Shown here: positions 8,315 through 16,783 of the stretch, in pieces
Layout: the number at the start of each line of letters is the position of its first letter
How positions within the stretch are numbered: the first letter of the stretch is position 1
Source: Candidatus Thorarchaeota archaeon
GTDB taxonomy: Archaea > Asgardarchaeota > Thorarchaeia > Thorarchaeales > Thorarchaeaceae
Reading direction: 5' to 3'
Length of the DNA stretch: 64,000 nucleotides
Assembly: GCA_021498125.1 (NCBI GenBank)
Contig: JAIZWL010000001.1
Span: forward strand, 1,023,434-1,087,433
Made by a program: the position numbers and the translations under genes
Notes under the pieces: generated by a model
Databases searched by the model: none
What the model was told of the DNA's origin: nothing
What the model saw: only the letters and a program-made list of their open reading frames with translations

Positions 8315-8770
8315 TCACGTAAGCGAAGTCACTTGGCCGCTTGTCAGATCACTCGGTCTAATTCCCTGATAGAGTGCGCTGACCCACCGTTCGACGGCCT
8401 CTTGGTCCTGAAAACCGTCCATGCGCGAAACCGGCATTCCCTTCTTGAAGGCGATGGTGAGGGGTACCCCGAGGATCTTGAACCGATCGATTGGATCTTC
8501 AACGTTGTCGATATTCACTTTGGCAAAGAACACCTTCGATCTATATGTCTTGGCCAGTTCCTCAAGTACGGCCATCATCTGTCGGCAGTAGGGGCATGTG
8601 GTCCTGTAGAATTCCACAATGGAAGTTCGCGCCTGTCTTATTTGGTCTTGGTAATCTGCCTCTAGCTCATTCAGTTCGCCATTAGCTAGATTCTCGGAGC
8701 CGGACTGCATGGCCGCCTCCAAGCGTCGTGCCATTGAATCGATCTTTGAGCGGTCCTTTTCTTCGTTCAT
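8315..8770 (-). CDS. Thioredoxin-like protein with CPYC motif
   Basis: A thiol-disulfide oxidoreductase-like protein. After about 45 residues of charged helical N-terminus comes a thioredoxin fold with the redox motif CPYC in VEFYRTTCPYCRQMM and the cis-proline region GVPLTIAFKKG. The protein is cytoplasmic, since no signal peptide is present. Starting at the ATG at 8770 gives 151 residues; an upstream TTG at 8830 would overlap the methyltransferase stop and add 20 residues without a good ribosome site. CPYC is more typical of glutaredoxins and oxidising thioredoxin-fold proteins than the CGPC of classical thioredoxin. Its substrate is unknown. Confidence 0.8.
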   Translation of the reverse strand: MNEEKDRSKIDSMARRLEAAMQSGSENLANGELNELEADYQDQIRQARTSIVEFYRTTCPYCRQMMAVLEELAKTYRSKVFFAKVNIDNVEDPIDRFKILGVPLTIAFKKGMPVSRMDGFQDQEAVERWVSALYQGIRPSDLTSGQVTSLT

Positions 8771-8816
8771 TTTCTTCCCGTGTCTTTCAAAATGTGACCT
8801 GATTAATGTTGTTAGG

Positions 8817-9596
8817 TCATTCCTCAGCAAGACTGCGGGCGAAGGTCATGTATCCTGTGTGGGCGACCATCCACGTTGTTGGGCGGGTCTTATTCTCGCG
8901 TACCATGATCTCTCGTTCCATGATCTCAAGTGTCTTGACCATACCCCATTTTCCGCTCTCACCCATTGCCTTGCAGGTCTTCATGACCTGTTCGATGGTG
9001 GGACTATAGCTGGCAAGCACATGACTTGGCTTGAGTGCCCTGTGTGCCTCGTCAACAAGGAGCCAAGGCGTTGCAAGATCGAGAACAACAGCGTCCACCT
9101 CGGTCTCGTGGATGCCCTCAAGGATATCTTGGTTGTACATGGTCACATTATCAGTGAGTCCGTATTTCTCAAGGTTCTTCTTTGCGCCGCGATACATGTC
9201 TTCACGGATCTCATATGTGTAGACTTGCCCCTCTCGACCGACCGCTCTTGCAAGAATTCCTGTTAGGGCTCCTGAGCCAGTACCTGACTCTACGACACGT
9301 GAGCCTGCACCAATACCCGTCTGAATAAGAATGGTGGCCGCATCCTTGGGATAGACTATCTGAGTGTTTCTTCCCATAGCGATCTGGACATCGGTTGGGC
9401 TTGGTCTGTGGATCTGAAACTCGTGACCCGAATGGCTCCGGACCCTGATCCCATACGGTCGGCCAATGAGGTCGTCATATTGAATGATCCCCTTGTTCGA
9501 ATGGAATCCTTCTCCCTCCTTGACTCTACGTATCCAATTGCGTTTTGCGTCAAGGAAGATGTAGACAAGCGAGCCATCTTGAATAGTATCTGGCAT
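8817..9596 (-). CDS. trmI: tRNA (adenine-N1-)-methyltransferase, TrmI family
   Basis: A SAM-dependent enzyme that makes 1-methyladenosine in the T-loop of tRNA (positions 57/58 in archaea). The 259-residue protein has the small N-terminal beta domain (about 1-75) and then a Rossmann methyltransferase: motif I reads VVESGTGSGALTG, followed by an acidic residue in TYEIRED and the catalytic-loop region VVLDLATPW, where most family members have D-x-P. A family-typical IYPKD-like segment (QIVYPKDAATI) precedes motif I. I begin at the ATG at 9596 because the 29 residues before it do not resemble the family. Confidence 0.88.
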   Translation of the reverse strand: MPDTIQDGSLVYIFLDAKRNWIRRVKEGEGFHSNKGIIQYDDLIGRPYGIRVRSHSGHEFQIHRPSPTDVQIAMGRNTQIVYPKDAATILIQTGIGAGSRVVESGTGSGALTGILARAVGREGQVYTYEIREDMYRGAKKNLEKYGLTDNVTMYNQDILEGIHETEVDAVVLDLATPWLLVDEAHRALKPSHVLASYSPTIEQVMKTCKAMGESGKWGMVKTLEIMEREIMVRENKTRPTTWMVAHTGYMTFARSLAEE

Positions 9597-9709
9597 AGTC
9601 AAACCGTTATCCGATTGGTTTTGAGTCTTACTTATTGGGACTGACGCGCCATGAGGGAACACAGCAAAAACACTTATCGCCATAAGGGTCAGTTGAGAAC
9701 CGATGTGGT

Positions 9710-11752
9710 ATGGGCGAACGTGATCCCGACAAGGTTCCCAGCAATCAACCTGATGATCTCATTCCTCTCATCTCGGAAGAGGTCCTTCCGTATCATCCTC
9801 CAGTCTTTGACCCTCTACAGCTCATTGTAGATCCCGAATTAGGCGTCATTGTCGGAAGGGCAAAATCTGACCATGCGACCTATGGTGCTAGGGGTCTTGG
9901 TTTCATTGGTGCTATTACGGAGTCGCACGAGGATATCTTGGAATCCCTGTATCGTACCCCCGTGCACCTCGATCTCAGTGATCCTCATGTGCTATTCGTT
10001 GCGGGAATTCGAGGTTCTGGAAAGTCCTATACCATGGGCGTTGTCGTGGAAGAGCTTGCACGTGCAATGAATCGTAGTGAGATCGAAGTTGCCGTAGTAG
10101 TGGTTGACACTGTTGACGTATTTCGACAGATGGTGGAGCCGAACAATGAACAGAGTGTACTATTGAAAAAGTGGGGTCTCTCGCCTACTCCGTTTCCGGC
10201 TAATATTTTCATTCCAAAGAAGGTGTACGATCGTCTTCCGGATGATGTCATCAAGCAGGGCCATCTCTCGCCTCTCTCTATTAGTCCTCGGTATCTCTCC
10301 CCATCTGATTGGGCCTTTGTCATGGAGAAGAGTGGGAGTCTCTCGACAACAATGGAGAATCTTCTTGGTGAGGTGATCGAGAGCCTCACGAAAGGTTATA
10401 CGCTCGATGATGGTGAGCGAGTCCCCCCCAACCCCGACTACAGTATTGGGGACATGATGCGCTGTATACGCATGAATCCCGCCCTTGATGAGTTTTACAA
10501 GAAGGCCACTCGTATCGCATTAATTCAACGGCTCAGAAGCGCGCTCCGCTATGGTGTCTTCAGTCCCGGTGGGGTGAGCGCTGAAGATCTTGCAGTTCCC
10601 GGTCGGATAACGATTATTGATGTTGCTCCAATTGGTGACGCTGCCGACAGGGTCTTGGCCATTCTAACGAATCTCCTATGTCGCCAAATCCTACGAGCGC
10701 GTATGGAGTGGACTCCCGAAGGTTCTAGTGCACGCGATATTCTGCCACCGACTTGGTTGGTCGTTGATGAGGCACATACACTTGTACCTCGTTCTGGAAA
10801 CACCCCTGCAAAGGATGCGATCATCAGCTATACGAAACTCGGCCGTCGTTTTGGTTGTAGTCTTGTACTGGCCACTCAGCAGCCCTCAGCAGTTGCGGAT
10901 GAGGCGATCTCCCAGGCGGATCTGCTTGTGGCACATGCTCTCTCGTATGAGAGTGATATCACTGCCTTACAAAAACGTGCACCCGCTGTCATGCCCGAAG
11001 CGTTTCGTGACAAGTCCTTCATCAGTAGCCTTCCACGTGGTGTTGCTCTCGTCTTTGATCAGACCACCGAGAATAAACGTGGATTTATGATTCAGGTCCG
11101 CCCCCGATTATCACGGCATGGTGGCGATGATAGGCTCTCCTTCCTCTTTGCAGAACCTGCGCCTCCTGGTATTGAAGAGGTCTTGGATGAGGACATTACT
11201 CTTGAAGACTTGGGTTTCGAGGAGGAAGATGAGGAAGAAGAGAGTGAGGTTGCGGATGATGTGGTTGAAGAACCCCCTGCGCCTCTAGAGATCCCGCCTG
11301 AGCCAATCGTATCCTCTACTCCACCAGAGGCGAGTATTGATTCATTGCCGGAACCACCATCTATTGACCTCTCATCACTGGAATCTCATGAGTTCGGCCC
11401 GATGCCACAGGACCTGCTGGTGAAGGCGATAGTACGGCAACTACTCTACTCACCATTCTCGCATAAGTTTCTATTTGAGTTTGGTGCGAAGATTCATGAA
11501 GAACTCACGGTCTGCCGTGAGGGTGCCGATCCATTCAACCTTGCCAATGAGGTCCTTCAACAGTTTGTGAGTGCTGGGCTGCGGTTGGACTCGCTGATAC
11601 ACCAACATGGCTTTTCCTTTGTATTCGCTTCAAATGACGATCTGCGTGTTGCAGTGACAGTGGCCCACACATCACGGCGCTCCTGTGTAGCAATAGTCAT
11701 GGTCGGCCCACGAAGGGCGATTAACTCCCTGATGCAGAAACTAGACGAGTGA
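9710..11752 (+). CDS. HerA/DUF87-type ATPase with acidic linker and C-terminal domain
   Basis: A P-loop ATPase of the HerA-FtsK superfamily. Walker A is GIRGSGKS (residues 99-106) and Walker B lies near residue 350 in TWLVVDEAHTL, followed by the sensor-like TKLGRRFGCSLVLATQQPS, which is typical of HerA-like enzymes. The N-terminal 90 residues resemble the HAS-barrel region. After the ATPase core comes a very acidic, proline-rich linker (about 490-560) and a separate C-terminal domain of about 115 residues that I do not recognise. HerA normally works with the nuclease NurA in DNA end resection, but no nurA is seen nearby. The 680 residues are longer than classical HerA (about 500), so this may be a specialised paralog. 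Confidence 0.8.
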   Translation: MGERDPDKVPSNQPDDLIPLISEEVLPYHPPVFDPLQLIVDPELGVIVGRAKSDHATYGARGLGFIGAITESHEDILESLYRTPVHLDLSDPHVLFVAGIRGSGKSYTMGVVVEELARAMNRSEIEVAVVVVDTVDVFRQMVEPNNEQSVLLKKWGLSPTPFPANIFIPKKVYDRLPDDVIKQGHLSPLSISPRYLSPSDWAFVMEKSGSLSTTMENLLGEVIESLTKGYTLDDGERVPPNPDYSIGDMMRCIRMNPALDEFYKKATRIALIQRLRSALRYGVFSPGGVSAEDLAVPGRITIIDVAPIGDAADRVLAILTNLLCRQILRARMEWTPEGSSARDILPPTWLVVDEAHTLVPRSGNTPAKDAIISYTKLGRRFGCSLVLATQQPSAVADEAISQADLLVAHALSYESDITALQKRAPAVMPEAFRDKSFISSLPRGVALVFDQTTENKRGFMIQVRPRLSRHGGDDRLSFLFAEPAPPGIEEVLDEDITLEDLGFEEEDEEEESEVADDVVEEPPAPLEIPPEPIVSSTPPEASIDSLPEPPSIDLSSLESHEFGPMPQDLLVKAIVRQLLYSPFSHKFLFEFGAKIHEELTVCREGADPFNLANEVLQQFVSAGLRLDSLIHQHGFSFVFASNDDLRVAVTVAHTSRRSCVAIVMVGPRRAINSLMQKLDE

Positions 11753-12177
11753 GCAATGTTGAACAACTCGTCATCACGGAAGCTGTGAAAAGTTCACAGC
11801 CTTGTATTGGTGTAGGTAAACTAGATACTACGTAGTTTCAAGTCCGATAAACTCGTAGTTCGCCTTGGCCTACCACGTATCTGCTTATCGACTGTTCATG
11901 CAGAGCCTTGAAAAGCGGAGCAGTGGGGAATTACAGAAGATATAGGCCTTTGTAACACCACTTTTGGGACACCTTTTTATCTTCTTCTCTCGTATCTCTC
12001 TATCCGCTTCGCACTCCAGTACAGCTCTCCTTGCATCCGGTTCATCAGGAATGTGTGTGGCCGCTCTCGTCTATACGGTCCTTAATCGCTCGTTTACCGA
12101 CTTTTTTTATGCAGAGTGGTACTATCTGCAGTTATCTAATATGTTATTTTCAAGAATAAAAATCCGAGAATTATCGG

Positions 12178-12194
12178 TATATATATATATATAT
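12178..12194 (+). promoter_or_regulatory. Strong TATA box of the secreted-protein gene
   Basis: A 17-nt alternating TA run lies 64 nt before the ATG at 12258. An archaeal TATA box here predicts transcription starting about 25-30 nt after its centre, which is very close to the base of the hairpin at 12218. Confidence 0.55.
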
Positions 12195-12217
12195 CTCATT
12201 ATGATGCATATCTACTC

Positions 12218-12238
12218 GAATCAAGGTTCGCTTGATTC
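12218..12238 (+). promoter_or_regulatory. 5' leader hairpin before the secreted-protein gene
   Basis: A perfect 8-bp stem (GAATCAAG / CTTGATTC) closes a 5-nt GTTCG loop. It ends 19 nt before the ATG, with the GCGAGGG ribosome site between hairpin and start. Given the TATA run upstream, it would sit at the very 5' end of the mRNA and may stabilise it. Alternatively it is a two-fold operator. Confidence 0.5.
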
Positions 12239-12257
12239 ATACTAGCGAGGGAATAAC

Positions 12258-12866
12258 ATGAAAAAAAGGGGAATATTTTTCCTGATAGTGGTTGCTCTAA
12301 TATGGACTATTGCCAATATTCAAGGAGCGGCCGCGTATTCGAATACTGTAGCAAAGCCCTACGATTATGAAAACCACGATACAGGTTGGGGTTGTACCGC
12401 TGATGCGGACAAAACAACAGGTCTGACTCTTGCGCATGTGAATTGTTGGGGATCACCAACAAATGGTTGGGGCTCTGTTGGAGTAAATACAACTATTGGA
12501 ACTGCGCATTATGTGACAGTATCATCAAGTGTCGAAATTACTGCATATCTGTCTACAGGTATTTTTGGTCATGCACAAGTTGATGTTTGGATTTACATCT
12601 ATCAAATCAATAACGACAAGTCACTGACAGAACTATGGCATCATTGTGCTTGGACCAGTGGGGATATTGGCTCTTCACATACCAAGGCATATACCAGTTT
12701 TGCACCCTCTGTTTCAGCTACTACTGGTGATAGAATCAGTGGCCAGATATGCATCTGTATACGATTTGTTGCAGGCGGTGCTTATGGTGCCACCGTAGCA
12801 CATACATCATCTGATCTGACAGGTTCTGCACGGATGATCGTGAGTTCCATAACGTGGTCGTATTGA
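12258..12866 (+). CDS. Secreted beta-rich protein, function unknown
   Basis: A 202-residue protein with a clear signal peptide: KKR at residues 2-4, a hydrophobic core at about 6-22 and a probable cut after AAA near residue 26. The mature part is rich in Thr, Ser, Gly and aromatic residues in short alternating strands, which suggests an extracellular beta-sandwich. It has several cysteines (two in the GWGC and VNCWG region, one in HHCAW and two in ICICI) that could form disulfides. No anchor is seen at the C-terminus. I do not recognise the family. Its strong TATA box, leader hairpin and own terminator point to a highly expressed single-gene unit. Confidence 0.7.
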   Translation: MKKRGIFFLIVVALIWTIANIQGAAAYSNTVAKPYDYENHDTGWGCTADADKTTGLTLAHVNCWGSPTNGWGSVGVNTTIGTAHYVTVSSSVEITAYLSTGIFGHAQVDVWIYIYQINNDKSLTELWHHCAWTSGDIGSSHTKAYTSFAPSVSATTGDRISGQICICIRFVAGGAYGATVAHTSSDLTGSARMIVSSITWSY

Positions 12867-12899
12867 GGGACTACAGACCCGATAGTAAGCTAATTAAAT

Positions 12900-12950
12900 G
12901 GTGGGAGGTTGGTCACGACCGACTGTTCCACCCCACTTTTATTTGATAGG
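12900..12950 (+). terminator. Hairpin terminator of the secreted-protein gene
   Basis: A long inverted repeat starts at GGTGGGAGGTTGG (from 12900) and returns through CCGACTGTTCCACC (to about 12933), followed by CTTTTATTT. It lies 34 nt after the stop codon, and stem plus T-tract is a classical intrinsic terminator layout. Confidence 0.55.
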
Positions 12951-12978
12951 TCATTTGAGGATATTGGGAGGAATCTGA

Positions 12979-13914
12979 TTGAACATTGAAATACAGGATG
13001 TTTCCAAGGTATTCGGTCGTGGCAAACAGAGAGTTCAAGCACTGAACGGTGTCACTTTAGAGGTCGAGGACCAGATCTTTGGGCTCATCGGCCCCAATGG
13101 TGCAGGCAAGACCACGCTCATTCGGATGCTATGCGGGCTTCTCAGACCTAGTTCTGGACGCCTCACAATTGGCGGTCTTGATTGCTGGGGCGATTCATTT
13201 AGAATAAAGAGACACGTCTCATTTCTTCACGAGAATGCCGAGTACCCCGCAGGAGTGTCCGCAGAAGACTATCTTGTTTTTGTGGGTCGTATCAGGGGCA
13301 TGACTAAAACAGAGGCCGAATCACAGGCCTGTGAGTTGCTTGAATATCTTGGGCTCTCAGAGAACAAGGACCGCTGGATCATTAAATTCTCAAAAGGGAT
13401 GCGCCAACTTGTCGGGATTGCCGCCAGTTTCATGGGTTCACCGAACCTCATCATCTTAGATGAACCTACTGCGAATCTCGACCCGAACGGAAGATTTCTG
13501 GTCCTGGATCTTGTGAGGCGCCAGCATGACGAGGAAAATACAGGATTTTTGATATCCAGTCACATTCTCCATGAACTTGAGAAGATCAGTACCGAGGTGG
13601 GCTTTCTCTTTCAGGGTCACATTATGGCCCGTGGGCGCCTCTCAGAGATCATCAAAGACCTGCCCTCCGGGAACATCATAGTCCGGGCCACCAAAATGGA
13701 GCAACTCTATGAGCTTGTCAAGTCACAATACGCTGAGGGAACAGTCCGGCTGCATGATGATGAACTCATTATCTTACATTCCGATACTCAGGAAGTCTCT
13801 CGAACGATCAATCGGGCCTTGCAAGAATGTGGCGGGGTCTTGATCGAGTTCCGACATGAAGAAGGGGATCTTGAACGGGCGTTTAAAGAACTTGCAAGGA
13901 GGTTGTCGGAGTGA
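12979..13914 (+). CDS. ABC-2 type exporter ATP-binding protein
   Basis: The ATPase of an exporter encoded with the next two genes. The 311-residue protein has Walker A GPNGAGKTT (about residues 37-45), a signature region KFSKGMRQL that replaces the usual LSGGQ, Walker B LIILDEPTANLD and a switch histidine in ISSHIL. The last 90 residues form the C-terminal domain seen in drug/antibiotic exporter ATPases of the CcmA/DrrA group. The start is a TTG with GGGAGGAAT 6-10 nt upstream. The stop overlaps the start of the permease gene. The substrate is unknown. Confidence 0.9.
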   Translation: MNIEIQDVSKVFGRGKQRVQALNGVTLEVEDQIFGLIGPNGAGKTTLIRMLCGLLRPSSGRLTIGGLDCWGDSFRIKRHVSFLHENAEYPAGVSAEDYLVFVGRIRGMTKTEAESQACELLEYLGLSENKDRWIIKFSKGMRQLVGIAASFMGSPNLIILDEPTANLDPNGRFLVLDLVRRQHDEENTGFLISSHILHELEKISTEVGFLFQGHIMARGRLSEIIKDLPSGNIIVRATKMEQLYELVKSQYAEGTVRLHDDELIILHSDTQEVSRTINRALQECGGVLIEFRHEEGDLERAFKELARRLSE

Positions 13915-14816
13915 TGCGCGCCATACTGGCCCGACTACGACACAGGCCCTTCGAGAGGCTGATCCTCTCCTCGGAGACCCGACTCCAGTTCCTCCTCACG
14001 CTCAGGCTCACGTTCAAGTCCGTGTTCAATAGGAAATATGGTCTCCGCCTCGTCGTCCTGTTTACCATTCTGTTGTTGATGACTATTACCACTACAAGGT
14101 TTTATGCCCATTATCAGACCACTTTAGACGTATTTTTCATGTTCGTGGCGCAATATACTCAGTTCTCCTACTATGTGTTATACACCGTGATCCCAGTTAC
14201 AGGCATGCTGTTCTCGTCTAAGGCCTTCAGGGCTCAGGTCCCGACCCTGACCTCTCATCCAGTTTCGAAAAAGATGCTCTTTGTGTCACGTATACTCGTA
14301 GTGGTCACTGTGACTGCGGTCTTTCAAGCGGTCTGTGGTATTGCAATACTAATCGAGAGGTGGACCCTGAATGGTAGTGGGCGATTATGGACTGTTGAGC
14401 CCTCTGGCATCTTCTCGTTTCTCGTCCCGATCATGATCACATCGGTCATAATCGGGATAGTCTTTACCAGTGTCATGACGCTCATCCCCCTATTTTTCAA
14501 GAAGACAAGTATCGCCTACGTCCTGAACCTCTTCCTATTATGGTCCTGGGACGGTCTTGCTGGTATCTGTCTGCTTGATGGCCTGTACAATAAACAGATC
14601 ATCTTTGCGCCGGTAAGCCCGGCCGCCCTGACGCGGAACCTGTTCGTCCAGATGATGTATCCCGGTCAAATCCCCATCTCGGTGGTTGAAGGACACTTTG
14701 GATTTCAGTTCACACCCGCATTCCTGCTCGTCCAGATCGTGGTGACGGTTCTTCAGGTGGGTCTTTGTCTCTATATTGGCTGGCGTCTATTCGACCATAA
14801 GAGCCGAACGTGGTGA
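13914..14816 (+). CDS. ABC-2 type exporter membrane subunit (first)
   Basis: A 300-residue polytopic membrane protein with about six hydrophobic helices (around residues 45-65, 75-105, 125-150, 170-205, 208-232 and 268-292) and an N-terminal amphipathic region. It begins within the stop of the ATPase gene (TGATG overlap), so it is translationally coupled. Layout and the second membrane gene downstream suggest that the exporter is a heterodimeric ABC-2 transporter. No substrate is evident. Confidence 0.75.
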   Translation: MRAILARLRHRPFERLILSSETRLQFLLTLRLTFKSVFNRKYGLRLVVLFTILLLMTITTTRFYAHYQTTLDVFFMFVAQYTQFSYYVLYTVIPVTGMLFSSKAFRAQVPTLTSHPVSKKMLFVSRILVVVTVTAVFQAVCGIAILIERWTLNGSGRLWTVEPSGIFSFLVPIMITSVIIGIVFTSVMTLIPLFFKKTSIAYVLNLFLLWSWDGLAGICLLDGLYNKQIIFAPVSPAALTRNLFVQMMYPGQIPISVVEGHFGFQFTPAFLLVQIVVTVLQVGLCLYIGWRLFDHKSRTW

Positions 14817-14826
14817 TGGGAACACG

Positions 14827-15687
14827 ATGAAGGCCTCCTCCTCATCCGCGCGTACAGACCACGGTGCAATGAGCGCGTCACGGATACTATACCTGTTAGT
14901 ACTACGGCTGAGATCGCTCAAGAGGCCCTCCATACTGGCGGGCTATTTGGCTGCGCCCATTATCATTGCGATTGTGTTCAAGACGATATCAAAAATGGGC
15001 GAGATAGCCCTTGAGGACCCATTTTTACGAGTTCTCGCAAAATCGTTCCAGTTGAATATGGCCTGTTTATTGTTCCAGGCAGCAATCAGTTCCATCTTCA
15101 TTGTGGACATCCTTGGTGGCGAGAGCAAGCATAACGAGGATCTGACGCTTCTATCAACACTACCACTCAGAAAAAGTGATCAGTTCATTACCGACTTTCT
15201 CTTGGGGCTACTGTGTGTATTTGTCCAGATGGGCATTCTCAATGCGACAATCGTCATAGTCTGTTCTTCAAGTAATACAATGTACTTGATCCCGTTGACT
15301 ATCTGCGTGCTGTGGGCAGGTTCTGTTGGGCCGACAGTATTGATCGTTGCATTGACCCTCATGTTCATTGAACTGCTCTCGGGAACCGTTGCATATTTTG
15401 CAGCACCGATGGTATTCGTATCATGGCGGCTTCTCATCATTTTCATAGTCACCCACTACGAGACCATGTGGTCTGTCTTTGTCCTGCCCTCTACAATGAT
15501 CTTGATGTTCGTAGCGACTCTCCCTGGTATATCTGGGACGGCTCTTATCGGCATAGTCTATCCTACAGTGACCACCACAGGCTATCTTACACAAGCACAG
15601 GGTATGTTATGGTCGCTTACTGTAGTGAGTCTCTGTGTGGCCGCATTAGTACACGAAGTAAAGCGGCATCTGGAGCGATTTACCTGA
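14827..15687 (+). CDS. ABC-2 type exporter membrane subunit (second)
   Basis: A 286-residue membrane protein with about six hydrophobic segments. It is probably the partner of the permease ending 11 nt upstream. I use the ATG at 14827, preceded by GGTGATGGG; an earlier TTG at 14776 would overlap the first permease by 41 nt. Polar loops such as RSLKRPS after the first helix and the segment GGESKHNEDLTLLSTLPLRK resemble the cytoplasmic loops of ABC-2 permeases that contact the ATPase. Confidence 0.72.
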   Translation: MKASSSSARTDHGAMSASRILYLLVLRLRSLKRPSILAGYLAAPIIIAIVFKTISKMGEIALEDPFLRVLAKSFQLNMACLLFQAAISSIFIVDILGGESKHNEDLTLLSTLPLRKSDQFITDFLLGLLCVFVQMGILNATIVIVCSSSNTMYLIPLTICVLWAGSVGPTVLIVALTLMFIELLSGTVAYFAAPMVFVSWRLLIIFIVTHYETMWSVFVLPSTMILMFVATLPGISGTALIGIVYPTVTTTGYLTQAQGMLWSLTVVSLCVAALVHEVKRHLERFT

Positions 15688-15996
15688 ATAGGCTATAGCG
15701 ATCGTCTTGTGCACCTTTCTGATAAAGCCACGATCGACCGAGTACGAAGTCCCCTCAGTCAAAGCCTGTGTTCCATTGTTCCAGCGATATGGTCACACTA
15801 TGAGGGATATACTCTTAACGTTCAGTCCACTGTGAGCCTAGTCGAGACAGACTTTAATGGACCTGATGAAGGTGCCCCTGCACAACATCGAGCGGCTCAA
15901 CTTCCTGGAGTGTAACGGGAGGTGAGTTTTCACACATAGTTGTCATCACGTCATTGCTTATAAGTAAAATACTGACCTGAGAAATTGGTGTACACT
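15688..15996. other. 309-nt intergenic region
   Basis: No gene that I can support. A possible 22-codon frame at 15858-15926 begins ATGGACCTGATGAAG and ends just before GTGAGTTTTCACAC; it has no ribosome site and is not called. The right end holds the palindromic TATA-like box CTTATAAG (15957-15964), about 33 nt before the next ATG, so the downstream mRNA would have a very short leader. Confidence 0.4.
15957..15965 (+). promoter_or_regulatory. TATA-like box before the 15997 gene
   Basis: CTTATAAGT lies 32 nt before the ATG. Transcription would start about 10 nt before the start codon, giving a near-leaderless message. This also supports choosing the ATG at 15997 over a TTG at 15985. Confidence 0.45.
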
Positions 15997-16347
15997 ATGA
16001 GTGACCTTCGTCCACCCGTTAACCTGAAGATTGCAACGATGGTTGATCTTGCGAGAATGCTGGCAACATGGTCCCAGCGCGACCACCCTGCATCTCTGAT
16101 ACATTTCGAGAATGAGGGCAAACACATCTATGGCACCCTTCTCTCTCATCATGGGTATTATGAGATGTACGGCCTACCGTTATGGATCTATGTTGAGACC
16201 GATGAGGCTCCTGCGGGAAGCTTTCTGTCGTACAAGTCTCGACCAAAAGAAGAGATTCGTTTTGTTGAGACCATAGAGTCAGAGCCTATGGTGCTACATT
16301 TTCCGCTGGTCAATCTCTCAGAAAAGCTCTCTATCCTTGATCTGTAG
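15997..16347 (+). CDS. Small conserved-looking hypothetical protein
   Basis: A 116-residue soluble protein I do not recognise. The sequence is mixed alpha/beta, with a central segment (YGTLLSHHGYYEMYGLPLWIYVETDE) alternating strands and turns. There are no cysteines, no signal peptide and no catalytic motif I can name. Its last 17 nt overlap the end of the convergent Nudix gene. It has its own promoter-like element. Confidence 0.55.
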   Translation: MSDLRPPVNLKIATMVDLARMLATWSQRDHPASLIHFENEGKHIYGTLLSHHGYYEMYGLPLWIYVETDEAPAGSFLSYKSRPKEEIRFVETIESEPMVLHFPLVNLSEKLSILDL

Positions 16348-16783
16348 AGCGTGACCGCGTGGACCAAAAGGTCCCTTTTGACCGTAGCCACTCACGTAGG
16401 TTTCGAAGAATCAGACCATGGTCGAAACCAAGATCCATGGTCTCCGTTTCTTTTATTTTAAACCACTTTGCCTCAGCAGCATCGTCGCCGCCCACTGGTT
16501 CTCCTTCAATCCGTTCGGCCACAAATACAACGGTCAATATGTGTTTTCGAGGATCTCTCTCAGGCGCACTATAGACTCCCAAGATGTCTACAAGCCTGAC
16601 CGAGACCCCGGTCTCCTCAAGGACCTCCCTGACTGCGGCCTCCTCGGCGGTCTCACCATATTCGATAAATCCACCCGGCAATACCCATGAGCCCTTGTGC
16701 GGTTCGTGGCCGCGTTTCACGAGAATGATATTCTCTCCGTCTATGATTGCAACATCGACTGTTGGTGTGGGACTACGATACAT
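16331..16783 (-). CDS. Nudix hydrolase
   Basis: A 150-residue hydrolase that cleaves a nucleoside diphosphate linked to another group. The complete Nudix box is present at about residues 37-59: GGFIEYGETAEEAAVREVLE followed by ETGV, with all the metal-binding glutamates. The N-terminal strand (PTVDVAIIDGENIILVKRG) and the LPGGF lead-in resemble ADP-ribose or ADP-sugar pyrophosphatases and house-cleaning MutT types; the exact substrate cannot be told. The ATG at 16783 shares a base with the stop of the upstream membrane-protein gene, so the two are coupled. A longer frame upstream to 17047 only overlaps that gene. Confidence 0.88.
   Translation of the reverse strand: MYRSPTPTVDVAIIDGENIILVKRGHEPHKGSWVLPGGFIEYGETAEEAAVREVLEETGVSVRLVDILGVYSAPERDPRKHILTVVFVAERIEGEPVGGDDAAEAKWFKIKETETMDLGFDHGLILRNLREWLRSKGTFWSTRSRSTDQG

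Larger units (their letters stand above)
11753..12257. other. 505-nt intergenic region with inverted repeats and strong promoter
   Basis: No convincing gene is seen. It holds a perfect inverted repeat (GCTGTGAA, loop AAG, TTCACAGC, at 11782-11800) shortly after the HerA-like stop, which is either a transcript-end hairpin or an operator; a 10-bp palindrome ACTACGTAGT (11827-11836); a pyrimidine-rich tract (11965-12010); and then an AT-rich promoter zone leading to the secreted-protein gene. Confidence 0.5.

Noticed and set aside
8315-8770. Thioredoxin-like protein as part of a bacillithiol redox system
   Set aside because: It has a CPYC motif but lies 11 kb from the bsh genes, and no YpdA or bacilliredoxin is recognisable, so a link would be speculation.
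11964-12245. 93-residue plus-strand frame upstream of the secreted protein
   Set aside because: It starts at a TTG without a ribosome site and runs through the TA run and the hairpin; low-complexity Ile/Tyr stretch comes from the promoter DNA.
15709-15915. 68-residue plus-strand frame before the 15997 gene
   Set aside because: TTG start, no ribosome site, no family likeness.
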